Shown: piece by piece, positions 1 through 7,214 of the stretch
Position numbering within the stretch: the first letter of the stretch is position 1
Layout of the letters: each line of letters starts with the position of its first letter
Origin: Porticoccus sp041592135
GTDB taxonomy: Bacteria; Pseudomonadota; Gammaproteobacteria; Pseudomonadales; Porticoccaceae
Reading direction: 5' to 3' (one strand)
NCBI GenBank assembly: GCA_041592135.1
Contig: JBFHQR010000064.1
Length of the DNA: 12,133 nucleotides
The notes under the pieces: model-generated
What the model saw: only the letters and a program-made list of their open reading frames with translations
What the model was told of the DNA's origin: nothing
Databases searched by the model: none
Made by a program: the position numbers and the translations under genes

Positions 1-161
1 CCCGCCCGGGTGCTGGGCACGTCCATGGTGGCCTTGTCTGACTCCAGCACAATCAGGGATTGTTCCAGCTCGACCCGGTCGCCCGGCGCCACACACAGCT
101 CGATCACTTCTACGGTCTCGGCTCCGCCGAGGTCGGGTACTAGAATGGTTTCGGCAGTCAC
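1..161 (-). CDS. aceF: Pyruvate dehydrogenase E2 (dihydrolipoyl acetyltransferase), N-terminal 53 codons only
   Basis: Partial gene running off the left edge. It encodes the E2 core of the cytoplasmic pyruvate dehydrogenase complex, which takes the acetyl group from E1 on a swinging lipoyl arm and passes it to CoA. The visible part is the first lipoyl domain: an N-terminal strand with VPDLGG (residues 8-13), then the lipoylation hairpin ESDKATMDVP (40-49), with K43 the expected lipoylated lysine. I choose the GTG at 159-161 because it places the lipoyl domain at the very N-terminus, as is usual for E2. No in-frame ATG lies upstream of the domain, and a purine-rich GAGAAGAGA stretch lies about 10-18 bases upstream. 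It follows aceE on the same strand after 23 bases, so the two are surely co-transcribed. The number of lipoyl domains and the catalytic domain cannot be seen. Confidence 0.93.
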   Translation of the reverse strand, partial: MTAETILVPDLGGAETVEVIELCVAPGDRVELEQSLIVLESDKATMDVPSTRA

Positions 162-184
162 TGTCTCTGTGTCTCTTCTCGTTA

Positions 185-2839
185 TCAGCAGCTCAGGGGG
201 TTGGCTTTGTCGGGGTCCAGACCGAAGTCCGCGATCGCCTTGGCGACCAGCGCTTTCTCGATCTGCCCCTCGTCGGCCAGGGCCTTCAGGGCGGCAACGG
301 CCACGAAATAGCGATTCACCTCAAAGAAGTGGCGCAGTTTCTCGCGGCTGTCGCTGCGGCCAAAGCCGTCGGTACCCAACACATGGTAGTGGGCCGGGAT
401 AAAGGCGCGCAGTTGTTCGGTATAGCTCTTCATGTAGTCCGTCGCCACCACCACCGGCCCCTGGCGATCAGCCAACTGTTCGGTGATATAGGGCACCTTG
501 GCTTCCGCCTCCGGGTGCAGCAGGTTCCAGCGCTGGGCGGACTGTCCCTCACGGGCCAACTGGTTGACGCTGGTCAGGCTCCAGATATCGGCCGCCACGC
601 CAAACTGCTCGCGGAGAATGTCCGCCGCCGCACGCACTTCGTTGAGAATGGCGCCGGCACCCATCAACTGGACCTTGAGTTTGGACTCGGCGCCCGCCGC
701 AAACAGATACATGCCCTTGATAATGCCTGCCTCGACACCCTCTGGCATGGCCGGCTGCAGGTAGTTTTCGTTCATGGTGGTGATGTAGTAGAAACAGTTT
801 TCCTTGTCCTGGTACATCGCCCGCAGGCCGTCCTGCATGATCACCACCACTTCGTAGCCGTAGGCGGGATCGTAGGTGCGGCAATTGGGAATGGTGTTGG
901 CCAGCAGGTGGCTGTGACCATCCTGGTGCTGCAAACCCTCGCCGTTCAGGGTGGTGCGTCCGGAAGTGGCGCCGATCAGGAAGCCGCGGGCCTGCATATC
1001 ACCCGCCGCCCAGGCGAAGTCGCCGATGCGCTGGAAGCCGAACATTGAGTAGTACACATAGACCGGGATCATCGGGCAATCGTAATTGCTGTAGGCGGTG
1101 GCCAGCGCCATCCAGGCGGACATGGCACCGGCTTCGTTGATGCCTTCTTCAAGGATCTGGCCGCGCTTGTCTTCCTTGTAGTACATGATCTGGTCGCGAT
1201 CCTGGGGCACGTATTTCTGCCCCGCCGAGGAATAGATACCCAGCTGGCGGAACATGCCCTCCATGCCGAAGGTGCGGGCCTCATCGGGCACGATGGGCAC
1301 CACCCGCTCACCGATATCCTTGTCTTTCACCAGCGAGCCGAGCATGCGCACAAAGGCCATGGTGGTGGAAATCTTGCGTTCGCCACTGCTTTCCAGCAGT
1401 TTGCTGAACCCATCCAGGGACGGAACCTGCAACGCCTCGAAATCGGGGCGACGGCTCGGCACCGGCCCACCCAGGGAAGCGCGGCGCTTTTTCATGTAGA
1501 CCATTTCCGGGCTGTCTTCCGGCGGACGGTAATAGGGCACTTTTTCCAGCTCATCGTCCGGAATGGGGATGCCGAAGCGGTCGCGGAAATGCTTGAGGCC
1601 CTCGAAATCCAGTTTCTTGATGGAGTGGGTGTCGTTGGCGGCCTCACCGGCGCCGATTCCCATACCGTAACCCTTCACGGTTTTCGCCAGAATGACTGTC
1701 GGCTGCCCCTTGTGGGCCATGGCTTCCGCGTAGGCGGCGTAGACCTTGTAGGGATCGTGGCCGCCGCGGTTCAGGTACATGATGTCCCGGTCGCTGAGGT
1801 GGGCCACCATTTCCTTCAATTCGGGATAAGCACCAAAGAAGTGCTCGCGGGTGTAGGCGCCGCCATTGTGTTTGTAATTCTGGTAGTCGCCGTCGCAGGC
1901 TTCATCCATGCGTTTCTGCATCAGGCCCGTCTCGTCCTTTTCGAACAGCGGGTCCCAATGGCGACCCCAGACCACCTTGATAACATTCCAGCCGGCACCG
2001 CGGAACACGCCCTCCAGTTCCTGAATGATTTTGCCGTTGCCTCGCACCGGGCCATCCAGTCGCTGCAGGTTGCAGTTGACCACGAACACCAGGTTTTCCA
2101 GCTCTTCCCGGCCGGCCAGCGAAATGGCCCCCAGGGTTTCCGGCTCGTCGCACTCACCGTCGCCGAGGAAAGCCCACACCTTGCGATCACCCCGGGGCGC
2201 CAGTCCGCGGGCGGACAGGTAGCGCATCACGTGGGCCTGGTAGATGGCCTGCAGCGGACCGAGACCCATGGACACCGTCGGGAACTGCCAGTAATCCGGC
2301 ATCAGCCAGGGGTGGGGATAGGAGGACAACCCCTTGCCATCCACCTCCCGGCGGTAATTGTCCAGCGCCTCTTCGTCAAAGCGGCCCTCCAGGTAGGAGC
2401 GCGCATAAATACCCGGCGCACTGTGCCCCTGGAAATAGATCAGGTCGCCCAGCTCTTCACCCTCGTTGCCGCGGAAGAAATAGTTGAAACCGATATCGTA
2501 GAGGGTGGCGGAAGAGGCAAAGGAAGCGATGTGGCCACCGATGCCCTCCTCGGGATTCTTGTTGGCCCGCATCACCATCGCCAGCGCATTCCAGCGGATC
2601 ATCGAGCGGATGCGCCGCTCCATGAACAGGTCGCCGGGCATGCGTTTTTCACGGGTGACGGGGATGGTATTGCGGTACGGGGTAGTAATCGCCGAGGGCA
2701 TACCGACACCCGTGGCGGTGGCCCGGGCCAGCAGTTTTTGCAACAGGTAAGCCGCCCGTTCCGGCCCCTGGTATTTTAATACAGAATCCAGTGATTCGAG
2801 CCACTCCTGGGTCTCGATAGGATCCATATCTTCGTGCAT
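185..2839 (-). CDS. aceE: Pyruvate dehydrogenase E1 component, homodimeric type
   Basis: Thiamine-diphosphate enzyme that decarboxylates pyruvate and reductively acetylates the lipoyl group of E2; cytoplasmic, linking glycolysis to acetyl-CoA. The 884 residues match E. coli AceE (887) end to end. Visible marks: N-terminal DPIETQEWLESLDSV, a peripheral E2-binding segment; GGHIASF (H103) and QGHSAPG (H139), equivalent to active-site H106 and H142 of the E. coli enzyme; the ThDP motif from GDGE (226-229) to NCN (255-257); DEARTFGMEG and EGLQHQDGHSH in the second half; and TDGFGRSDSRE near the C-terminus. Start at 2837-2839: an AAAGGT Shine-Dalgarno (2847-2852) sits 7 bases upstream, whereas the next ATG (M5) has none. 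First gene of an aceE-aceF operon. Unlike in E. coli, no pdhR gene lies upstream; a protease gene does. A promoter with an overlapping GntR-type palindrome precedes it (2947-2979). No truncation or frameshift. Confidence 0.98.
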   Translation of the reverse strand: MHEDMDPIETQEWLESLDSVLKYQGPERAAYLLQKLLARATATGVGMPSAITTPYRNTIPVTREKRMPGDLFMERRIRSMIRWNALAMVMRANKNPEEGIGGHIASFASSATLYDIGFNYFFRGNEGEELGDLIYFQGHSAPGIYARSYLEGRFDEEALDNYRREVDGKGLSSYPHPWLMPDYWQFPTVSMGLGPLQAIYQAHVMRYLSARGLAPRGDRKVWAFLGDGECDEPETLGAISLAGREELENLVFVVNCNLQRLDGPVRGNGKIIQELEGVFRGAGWNVIKVVWGRHWDPLFEKDETGLMQKRMDEACDGDYQNYKHNGGAYTREHFFGAYPELKEMVAHLSDRDIMYLNRGGHDPYKVYAAYAEAMAHKGQPTVILAKTVKGYGMGIGAGEAANDTHSIKKLDFEGLKHFRDRFGIPIPDDELEKVPYYRPPEDSPEMVYMKKRRASLGGPVPSRRPDFEALQVPSLDGFSKLLESSGERKISTTMAFVRMLGSLVKDKDIGERVVPIVPDEARTFGMEGMFRQLGIYSSAGQKYVPQDRDQIMYYKEDKRGQILEEGINEAGAMSAWMALATAYSNYDCPMIPVYVYYSMFGFQRIGDFAWAAGDMQARGFLIGATSGRTTLNGEGLQHQDGHSHLLANTIPNCRTYDPAYGYEVVVIMQDGLRAMYQDKENCFYYITTMNENYLQPAMPEGVEAGIIKGMYLFAAGAESKLKVQLMGAGAILNEVRAAADILREQFGVAADIWSLTSVNQLAREGQSAQRWNLLHPEAEAKVPYITEQLADRQGPVVVATDYMKSYTEQLRAFIPAHYHVLGTDGFGRSDSREKLRHFFEVNRYFVAVAALKALADEGQIEKALVAKAIADFGLDPDKANPLSC

Positions 2840-2946
2840 GTCCAGTACCTTTCTATTCTGTAGTTATCTTGGTAACGGGAATCGACCCCTATCACTATAG
2901 ATCATCCCCGCTTAACGAATTTGCGGTTTTTTGGCGTTCCGATGGA

Positions 2947-2963
2947 ATGTAGTATAACTACAT
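2947..2963. promoter_or_regulatory. Candidate GntR (PdhR/FadR-type) operator over the aceE -10
   Basis: Perfect inverted repeat ATGTAGT-ATA-ACTACAT (7-3-7). Its centre fits the T-N-GT-N3-AC-N-A core typical of FadR-subfamily GntR regulators and has the same geometry as the E. coli PdhR box (ATTGGT-N3-ACCAAT), although the outer bases differ. It covers the predicted -10 completely, so a bound protein would block RNA polymerase. That the regulator is PdhR is an inference; no regulator gene is in the window. Confidence 0.5.
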
Positions 2964-2979
2964 AAAAAAGGGCTTTCAA
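2951..2979 (-). promoter_or_regulatory. Probable sigma-70 promoter of aceE-aceF
   Basis: Read on the minus strand, TTGAAA (2974-2979) and TATACT (2951-2956) are separated by exactly 17 bases; each hexamer matches the sigma-70 consensus in five of six positions. Transcription would start near 2944, giving a leader of about 105 bases before the aceE ATG. The -35 hexamer lies inside the closing arm of the upstream gene's terminator, the T-tract falls in the spacer, and the -10 lies inside the palindrome at 2947-2963. A second possible -10, TATAGT (2894-2899), has no good -35. Confidence 0.7.
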
Positions 2980-3016
2980 CTGCGAATTTACCCGAACGGG
3001 AATCCGTTGAAAGCCC
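2964..3016 (-). terminator. Rho-independent terminator of the M16 protease gene
   Basis: On the minus strand an 11-base arm GGGCTTTCAAC (3006-3016) pairs perfectly with GTTGAAAGCCC (2970-2980) and is followed at once by six T (2964-2969). The 25-base loop holds a small nested palindrome CCCGAACGGG (2991-3000). It begins 64 bases after the protease stop codon. There is no T-tract on the plus-strand side, so it acts in one direction. Confidence 0.85.
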
Positions 3017-3025
3017 CAAATTAAC

Positions 3026-3088
3026 AAACTATCTATATGTAATATATGCGTTTTTTTCATTTACACAAAAGATAGTTTTATTACATAT
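3026..3088. repeat. Two interleaved 9-base inverted repeats in the protease 3' region
   Basis: AAACTATCT (3026-3034) is the reverse complement of AGATAGTTT (3070-3078), and the directly adjoining ATATGTAAT (3035-3043) is the reverse complement of ATTACATAT (3080-3088). The order is A-B-A'-B', so the pairs cross rather than nest. The stretch is very AT-rich and the last arm overlaps the stop codon of the protease gene. Function unknown; see the findings. Confidence 0.6.
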
Positions 3089-5897
3089 TTTTTGGTGGGA
3101 GCCGATATATTTTTCGTTTTCCATCAAAACCCAGTCCCGACATGAAGCTGCCCTGGGTGCTGTCCAGCTGTATTGAATAGCCGGCATCGCGCATCACCTC
3201 ACGGTAGGTGGTCCGCATGTCGGGCAGCCCCATCCGCTCAACCGCGGCAATCAACTGCTGGCGCCGACTGAAATCGTAATCCCGCAGATCGATGCTGCCC
3301 CAGTAGCGGGCGGACTGCTCTGCCAGGCTCTTCGGCTTTTCCTTCAGCCCCGTCAGAAGGGCGGCGCGGTGGCGCTCAAACTCCTCGTCGGTCATGGCAT
3401 CCATCACCTTGTCGAAGTCCGCCAAAAACGTCTCAATGGCTCCCTCGAGCTTGCTCACAGGGGCGACCGGTGACTGCACCAATAACCCGAAACCCGGTAC
3501 CCGGTCGAGCCCTTGATCCACCGCGGCCACCACATAGCCCAGCTGCTGCTGGGTGCGCAGTTCATGGAAGAAAGGCGCCTTGATGATCTGCCGCAAAAAC
3601 AGGTAACGGGCTGTCTCGTCGACGGAATCACTGCGACCCTGGTAGTAGCGAAGGAGGCCTGCATCCCGGTGCTCAATGGCCATCGGCACCTGAATTTTCT
3701 CGCCGGGCAGCACCTGGGTGATGCCCCGCTCCGCCCAGGCAAGCGGTTGCTCCGCGACCAGCCGCTCGACGGTTGTCGCGGCCAGTGCGTTCACGTCATC
3801 AGCAGCCAGGTTGCCACTGGCCAGCATTTCCATCGACGCCCCCTGGTAGAACTGCCCCACAAACTGGCGAAAACTCTCTATATCAAAGGATTCCAGGGCA
3901 TCGGCCAATCTGGCGGGCTGCCAGGCGTTCACGTCCAGCAGGTAACCGGTTTCCCGCATCAACTGCAGATAGGGGGTGTCCTTGTCGCTGTTGCGCCAGC
4001 GGCGGATCAACTCCTGCCGCAGCCGTTCGATCAGCGCGTCCGAGGTATCCGGTTTCAGCAGTCCTGCCGTCACGGTCTCGACCAACAACGGCAACTTGTC
4101 GTCGAAACCACTAAACAGCAGCCCCACACCGTCGGCGCGGCGGTTGACGCCATAGCGCAGTCCCGCCAGGGCCGCCTCGTAACTGGTTTCGTTGAGGGTC
4201 TCCTCCACCGCCCGCACATACAGGTCGGTCATGGCGGCCTCGCGAACCCCGCTGACCCGGGGTGTCTTGAGGGCGATGTACAACTGGGCCTTCGGCACTT
4301 GAAAGAAGCTGTCGCCATAGTGCCAGAGCCGGTATCCGGGACGATCCGCCAGCAGGGCAGGCCTGGCGGGTTCGGCCGCCTTTTGCGGATACTTCAGTGC
4401 AAAATTGTGCGGCACATAGGGGTTTGCCTCCGGCAGGGACAGCGGTTCGGCATCGGCGACATCCGCGGAAATTGCCGGCAACGGCGACACCCCGTAGGGC
4501 ACCTGGTATTTTTCGGTTTCCCGATCCGTCTTCACCTCCGGCGCCATCAACATCACCATGGCGTTGTCCGGCCGCAGGTAACCGAGCACGCTGTTCAACA
4601 GGGCCTCGTCGTAATGATCCATGCGATAGGGCCCGCGGATGACGTCGGCATAGGGGTATTCCTGCAGATTGGTCGCCAGGGCACTGACGCGACTGACCGG
4701 ATCCTTCAGCTCCATATAACGGAACTGCTGATCGGCCAGGGCGCCCTGCTCTTCGAACCGCCAGCGGGCCACGCCCTTGCGGGCAACCAGGTCGATCTCT
4801 TTGTAGACCAGGGCGAGCACCTGCTGCCAGTGCTCATATCCGCCGGGGGTCAGGCCGATGGTGATATCAAAGCTGCTGCCGCTGAGGTCGGAAAGGCCTT
4901 CACCGGCGCGCAGGCTCTCCGCCCAGCCCAGGGATTTCAACACCCCCAGCAGGCTGCCCCGGCCCTCGTGACCGATCAGGTTGCCGAGGTAACCGAGCGG
5001 TTTTTCCCGATCATAATCCGCCACAGCGGGCATCGGGAAAGACAGGGAGAGTTCGCGCAGTTCGCGAACCGGCTGCATGGTCACCAGCGACGGCAATGCA
5101 CCGGTTTGAAACAACGGCTTGCCATGCACCGGTTTCGCGCTGTCAAAGTTGGGCACTTCCTCGAAGCGCTGCCTGACCATACTTTCCAGTTGATCCAGGG
5201 GCGACGGCGCGAGCACGACCAGTGCCATGCGATTGGCCGAGTAATGGGCCCGATAGAAAGCCAGCAGGTCCTCCCGCAACTTGCCGTCACGATCGGCCAG
5301 GGTATCCAGGTTCCCGACACTGAACTTGGCGGCCGGGTGCTCCGGATTTACCACCTGGCTGAACACATCCATCTGGCGGCGGTAATCATTTTTAATGCGC
5401 GCCTTGTACTCGGAGTGCACCGCGTTTTTCTCCCGTTCCACGTATTCAGCGTTAAACAGCGGCGCCACAAAAAAACGCGAGAAACGCTCCAGCGACGCCT
5501 CCAGATCAGCGGGATTGATATCGAAAAAATAATTGGTGTGCTCAAAGGCGGTATAGGCGTTGTGCTGGCCGCCATGCTCACTGATAAACGCCTGGTACTC
5601 GTCTGGCTCCGGGAATTTGTCGGTGCCGAGGAACAACATGTGTTCCAGGAAGTGGGCCAACCCCTGCCGCTCCCCGGGGTCACTCGAACTCCCGACAAAC
5701 ACATCCAGGGCAGCGGCCGCCTTATCCGCTTGCTGGTCGGAGACCAGCAGCACCTGCAACTGATTGGGCAACACCAGATAGCGGTAGGCGGAGGTGTCGC
5801 TTTCACTGCGCGCAATGTCCTCTCGGGGCGCCAGCACATCGCTCAAGGCGGGAACAACAAACAGCAAACAAACAAAGGCAATAGCAATTCTTTTCAT
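3081..5897 (-). CDS. M16 family (insulinase/pitrilysin-type) periplasmic zinc protease
   Basis: Predicted secreted zinc endopeptidase of 938 residues, the full size of pitrilysin (protease III, about 960), so all four half-barrel domains of the M16A type are expected. A signal peptide starts the protein (MKRIA, then a hydrophobic run to about residue 19). The inverted zinc motif HFLEH is at 82-86 (ligands H82 and H86, catalytic base E85). In EREKNAVHSE, E156 and E163 correspond to pitrilysin E162 and the third ligand E169. Near residue 785, LRTQQQLGYVV is the conserved substrate-binding segment of the C-terminal half. The start at 5895-5897 is chosen because it opens the signal peptide; an upstream extension of 52 codons would bury it and run into the perM 3' end. 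It lies 40 bases after perM on the same strand, probably co-transcribed, and ends in a good terminator. The substrate is unknown, likely misfolded or small periplasmic polypeptides. Orthology to ptrA is plausible but not certain. Confidence 0.93.
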   Translation of the reverse strand: MKRIAIAFVCLLFVVPALSDVLAPREDIARSESDTSAYRYLVLPNQLQVLLVSDQQADKAAAALDVFVGSSSDPGERQGLAHFLEHMLFLGTDKFPEPDEYQAFISEHGGQHNAYTAFEHTNYFFDINPADLEASLERFSRFFVAPLFNAEYVEREKNAVHSEYKARIKNDYRRQMDVFSQVVNPEHPAAKFSVGNLDTLADRDGKLREDLLAFYRAHYSANRMALVVLAPSPLDQLESMVRQRFEEVPNFDSAKPVHGKPLFQTGALPSLVTMQPVRELRELSLSFPMPAVADYDREKPLGYLGNLIGHEGRGSLLGVLKSLGWAESLRAGEGLSDLSGSSFDITIGLTPGGYEHWQQVLALVYKEIDLVARKGVARWRFEEQGALADQQFRYMELKDPVSRVSALATNLQEYPYADVIRGPYRMDHYDEALLNSVLGYLRPDNAMVMLMAPEVKTDRETEKYQVPYGVSPLPAISADVADAEPLSLPEANPYVPHNFALKYPQKAAEPARPALLADRPGYRLWHYGDSFFQVPKAQLYIALKTPRVSGVREAAMTDLYVRAVEETLNETSYEAALAGLRYGVNRRADGVGLLFSGFDDKLPLLVETVTAGLLKPDTSDALIERLRQELIRRWRNSDKDTPYLQLMRETGYLLDVNAWQPARLADALESFDIESFRQFVGQFYQGASMEMLASGNLAADDVNALAATTVERLVAEQPLAWAERGITQVLPGEKIQVPMAIEHRDAGLLRYYQGRSDSVDETARYLFLRQIIKAPFFHELRTQQQLGYVVAAVDQGLDRVPGFGLLVQSPVAPVSKLEGAIETFLADFDKVMDAMTDEEFERHRAALLTGLKEKPKSLAEQSARYWGSIDLRDYDFSRRQQLIAAVERMGLPDMRTTYREVMRDAGYSIQLDSTQGSFMSGLGFDGKRKIYRLPPKNM

Positions 5898-5937
5898 GGC
5901 AATCCGTCTTATTGGGTAAAACTGTTTAAAGCGAGCG

Positions 5938-7008
5938 TTACTCGGACAGTGGCGCGCGGTCATCAGTTCGCGGCCAGGCGTTATAAAGCGCCTTGACCAG
6001 GGTCGCCAGGGGAATGGCGAAGAATACTCCCCAGAAGCCCCAGAGACCGCCAAACACCAGCACGGCGAGGATGATGGCGATGGGGTGGAGATTCACCGCT
6101 TCGGAAAACAGCAGCGGCACCAGCACGTTGCCATCCAGGCCCTGGATGATGCCGTAGATCATCACCAGCCAGAACAGGTCGCCGCCCCAGCCCCACTGGA
6201 AAAACGCCACCACCGTCACCGGGAAGGTCACCACCACGGCACCGATATAGGGGATCACCACCGACAACCCCACCAGCAGCCCCAGCAACGCGGCGTACTG
6301 CAGCCCCAGGATCAGGAACGTCACATAACTGACCACCCCCACCACCAGGATTTCAATCGCCTTGCCGCGCACATAGTTGGCCATCTGCAGGTTCATCTCG
6401 TGCCAGATACGCCACATCACCGGACGCTCCCGGGGCAACAGCGAGGCCATCAGACCCAGCAGCTCATCCTTGTCCTTGAGCATGAAAAACACCAGCAGCG
6501 GTACCAGCACCAGGTACACCATCATCACCACGATACTGGGGAAGGTACTGAAGGAAAAACTCACCAGCCGCTCCGCCATGCCCGCCACCTCCCGCGAAGC
6601 CTGGCTGAGGATATCCTTGAGCTGGGCTTCGGAAATAATATGCGGGTACTTTTCCGGCAACAGCATCAATACGCCCTGCCAGTGCTTCACCATGGCGGGG
6701 AGTTCCCCCGCCAGGTTGGCGGCCTGGCGACCGATCAGCGGCAGCAATACCACCAGGATCGCCAGGAATATGCCCACGAACATCAGGAACATCAGGGTGA
6801 CCGCCAACAACCGGGGGACCCTCCATTTCACCAGCCGGTTGACCCCGCCCTGTAGCAGAAATGCGAAAATAATCGCCGCCAGGAAAGGCGCCAGGATCGA
6901 ACCCATGGTCACCATGACCACCAGCGCCACCGCCAGCATGAAGGCCAGCAATACCGCCTCCTCCTCGCCGAAGTAGCGGTTGACCCAGCTTCCGAGCACT
7001 TTCCACAT
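5938..7008 (-). CDS. perM: AI-2E/UPF0118 family inner-membrane permease, PerM-like
   Basis: Integral inner-membrane protein of 356 residues (E. coli PerM 353). Hydrophobic segments lie at roughly 18-54, 67-92, 156-177 and, in the C-terminal half, 217-272, 277-301 and 307-343. A soluble, helical stretch (about 95-150) separates the halves, as in the family. Family signatures seen: VYLVLVPLLVFFMLKDKD (164-181), VIPYIGA (251-257), QGLDGNVLVPLLFSEAVNLHP (near 289-309) and GGLWGFWGVFFAIPLATL (320-337), all close to E. coli PerM. Start at 7006-7008: GGGGTG ends 5 bases upstream, while a GTG nine codons earlier has no such site. Its divergent neighbour is bepA, the same pairing as in E. coli, which supports orthology. 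It is followed by the M16 protease. The transported substrate is not known; the family name comes from TqsA, and autoinducer export should not be assumed here. Confidence 0.92.
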   Translation of the reverse strand: MWKVLGSWVNRYFGEEEAVLLAFMLAVALVVMVTMGSILAPFLAAIIFAFLLQGGVNRLVKWRVPRLLAVTLMFLMFVGIFLAILVVLLPLIGRQAANLAGELPAMVKHWQGVLMLLPEKYPHIISEAQLKDILSQASREVAGMAERLVSFSFSTFPSIVVMMVYLVLVPLLVFFMLKDKDELLGLMASLLPRERPVMWRIWHEMNLQMANYVRGKAIEILVVGVVSYVTFLILGLQYAALLGLLVGLSVVIPYIGAVVVTFPVTVVAFFQWGWGGDLFWLVMIYGIIQGLDGNVLVPLLFSEAVNLHPIAIILAVLVFGGLWGFWGVFFAIPLATLVKALYNAWPRTDDRAPLSE

Positions 7009-7214
7009 AGCCACACCCCGACAAATGACAGACACCTGAATGAAGAGGCAGATTACGTAATCCCCCGGTATGCATCAAGGACCAGGGGTCAACGTTTTCA
7101 ACGCGGGAACGTTTTTCTGCGCCAATAGCACGAATGCCCATGAATTTGGTCATAGAGATACGTTACCATCCCCACAAATCATGCTATTCCGGCAAACCTA
7201 CGGATTTTTACCCT
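7009..7214. other. Divergent perM/bepA intergenic region
   Basis: About 200 bases that must hold the promoters of both genes. I see no convincing -35/-10 pair on either strand. The only clear element is the perfect 12-base palindrome GATTACGTAATC (7051-7062), 43 bases upstream of the perM start, which might be an operator but could be chance. An open frame in phase with bepA extends back to 7134 without a Shine-Dalgarno or signal-peptide character and is judged non-coding. Confidence 0.4.

Noticed and set aside
1589..2779. 396-codon open frame opposite aceE
   Set aside because: Antisense shadow of a highly conserved aceE; no family features and no Shine-Dalgarno.
2894..2899. TATAGT on the minus strand as the main aceE -10
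   Set aside because: No acceptable -35 at 16-18 bases upstream; the TTGAAA-17-TATACT pair is far better. It might still be a minor second promoter.
3513..5996. Open frame of 827 codons on the plus strand opposite the M16 protease gene
   Set aside because: It mirrors the protease codons, is rich in His, Gln and Arg as antisense frames of high-GC genes are, has no recognisable domain, and the opposite strand encodes an unmistakable full-length protease.
5898..6053. 52-codon N-terminal extension of the M16 protease, overlapping the end of perM
   Set aside because: It would place a polar Pro/Arg-rich stretch before a good signal peptide and overlap the upstream gene; MKRIA at 5897 is the natural start.
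5938..7008. Reading the PerM-like protein as an autoinducer-2 exporter and hence a quorum-sensing locus
   Set aside because: The family name derives from one member; this protein is closest to PerM, with PerM's gene neighbour, and no lsr or luxS gene is present.
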